Assembly: GCA_029239545.1 (NCBI GenBank)
Contig: JARBUQ010000049.1
Location: forward strand, 1-13,592
Direction: 5' to 3'
Length of the DNA stretch: 13,592 nt
Source: Paenibacillus sp.
Lineage (GTDB): Bacteria; Bacillota; Bacilli; Paenibacillales; NBRC-103111
Shown here in pieces: positions 12,652 through 13,592 of the stretch (within the stretch, counting starts at the first letter, position 1; every line of letters begins with the position of its first letter). The position numbers and the translations under genes are program-made. The notes under the pieces were generated by a model. It saw only the letters and a program-made list of their open reading frames with translations, ran no database searches and was not told where the DNA came from.

Positions 12652-13592
12652 TTGGAGCTTGTTTCTTCGGAATCGGATTGGGAGCTATTCCAGTCCTTCA
12701 TTTATATGTCAGCTGTCGGTTTAGGCTGGATGGATAAACAAGGTAATTGGGTCGTCGTTAACGAGGCTCTTTGTAAGTTGTCGGGTTATACAGAACTGGA
12801 ATGGCGATTGCCTCAAGCAGTTGGTCCTGTGTTAATTTTAATAGAAGATCGTATTGTTAGTCCACTTGAGTGTGTGGCTGAGGTCAATTCTGGCAAAGTC
12901 ATTAAATTGATCCATAAAAAAGGATTTACCGAGCTACGGCTGCATTGGAATGAAGTCATGCTTCCAAATAGCCAGATTAGCGGTTTTCTAATGCAGTTCA
13001 TAGAAAAGCCGCACAATACCAGTGAGCTTACCGCAATCCAGCAGCGTTCAATTAAGGAGACCAAACTTGCACGTGCCTTGCATGTGAATAAACAGCATTA
13101 TAAGTCTCTGTTTGAACACCATCCGGATGCGGTTTTCTCACTCGACCTGCAGGGCCGGTTCATCACCATGAATGAATCCTGTGAACGAATTACGGGATTT
13201 AACTCGAATGAACTATTCCAGACCTTGTTCATCCAGCATATTCATTCTCAGGACTGTGACAAGGTTGTAGACTACTTCGAATTGGCGATTATAGGCAAGG
13301 CTCAGCAGTTCGACTCACGGGTACTGCGCAAGGATGGAAGTATAATACAGTTCAGAATTTATTTTTTGCCTATTGAGGTTGAGGGCGGCGTTATGGGTGT
13401 ATATGGGATTGCGAAGGATATTACGAAGGAGAGGAAATTACTAGAAGAGCTGCGCGAGAGCCAGGAAATGCATCGAGTAATCGAAGAGCACTCCTTTGAT
13501 CTCATCTTTCGCTGTAACTTATCAGGCCAGTTTGTGTATATGTCACCTTCGAGCAATATACTGCTCGGTTATGATCAAAAAGACTTGATTGG
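12652..13592 (+). CDS. Multi-PAS-domain signalling protein (3' truncated)
   Basis: An open frame runs without a stop from TTG 12652 to the right edge (313 codons). TTG is chosen because GGAGG at 12639-12643 lies eight bases upstream; the nearby ATG at 12627 is in another frame. No transmembrane segment is visible, so the sensor is probably cytoplasmic. Three PAS units are seen: about residues 8-125 (W-M-D-K-Q-G-N-W, L-S-G-Y), 149-265 (S-L-F-E-H-H-P-D-A-V-F, I-T-G-F, ending in G-I-A-K-D-I-T-K-E-R-K, a classic PAC end), and from 273 on (cut by the edge). Such proteins usually end in a histidine kinase, GGDEF or GGDEF-EAL module; the output domain lies outside the window, so the activity is undetermined. 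No convincing promoter was found, only TTGCAA at 12571-12576 with a poor -10. Confidence 0.85.
   Translation, partial: MELVSSESDWELFQSFIYMSAVGLGWMDKQGNWVVVNEALCKLSGYTELEWRLPQAVGPVLILIEDRIVSPLECVAEVNSGKVIKLIHKKGFTELRLHWNEVMLPNSQISGFLMQFIEKPHNTSELTAIQQRSIKETKLARALHVNKQHYKSLFEHHPDAVFSLDLQGRFITMNESCERITGFNSNELFQTLFIQHIHSQDCDKVVDYFELAIIGKAQQFDSRVLRKDGSIIQFRIYFLPIEVEGGVMGVYGIAKDITKERKLLEELRESQEMHRVIEEHSFDLIFRCNLSGQFVYMSPSSNILLGYDQKDLI

Noticed and set aside
1..13592. CRISPR array, insertion sequence, phage or tRNA attachment site
   Set aside because: No regularly spaced repeats, transposase or integrase frames, or tRNA-like folds were seen; all genes look like ordinary chromosomal genes.

Overview
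The window looks like chromosome of a Paenibacillus-type Bacillota. Evidence: moderate GC, strong AGGAGG-type ribosome binding sites, several TTG/GTG starts, LplA-like sugar-binding lipoproteins carrying an EF-hand-like D-P-D-G-N-G loop, and cre-type (CcpA) operators. The genus is inferred from gene style; no rRNA or marker gene is present.

Layout. (1) 1-3333: two tandem paralogous extracellular solute-binding proteins of ABC sugar importers. The first is cut by the left edge and the second is complete. Each has its own terminator, and between them lies an unusually structured 387-base leader: a candidate promoter, a long bulged stem-loop whose loop carries the 16S anti-Shine-Dalgarno sequence, two cre-like operators and a terminator-like hairpin. 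(2) 3358-7252: a promoter, an adenosylcobalamin riboswitch, an intrinsic terminator and then nrdI-nrdE-nrdF, the class Ib (flavodoxin, manganese/iron) ribonucleotide reductase. When B12 is plentiful the switch should stop transcription of this B12-independent enzyme, which predicts a B12-dependent class II reductase elsewhere in the genome. (3) 7202-11568: an AraC-family regulator on the minus strand, divergent from a tightly coupled three-gene operon. The operon encodes a neutral-ceramidase-fold protein lacking the canonical ceramidase serine, followed by two Gfo/Idh/MocA oxidoreductases whose genes overlap by 1 and 4 bases. This looks like a small catabolic or modifying module for a sugar-like compound whose substrate cannot be read from sequence. 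(4) 11578-12558: a monocistronic alpha/beta hydrolase with its own promoter and terminator. (5) 12652 to the right edge: the start of a multi-PAS sensory protein, read from a TTG start and running out of the window.

The best-supported regulatory observation is B12-riboswitch control of nrdIEF. The least explained structures are the leader of the second binding protein, a 31-base-spaced direct repeat over the nrd promoter, and the biochemical role of the ceramidase-like/dehydrogenase operon. No tRNA, rRNA, transposase, phage gene or CRISPR array was seen.
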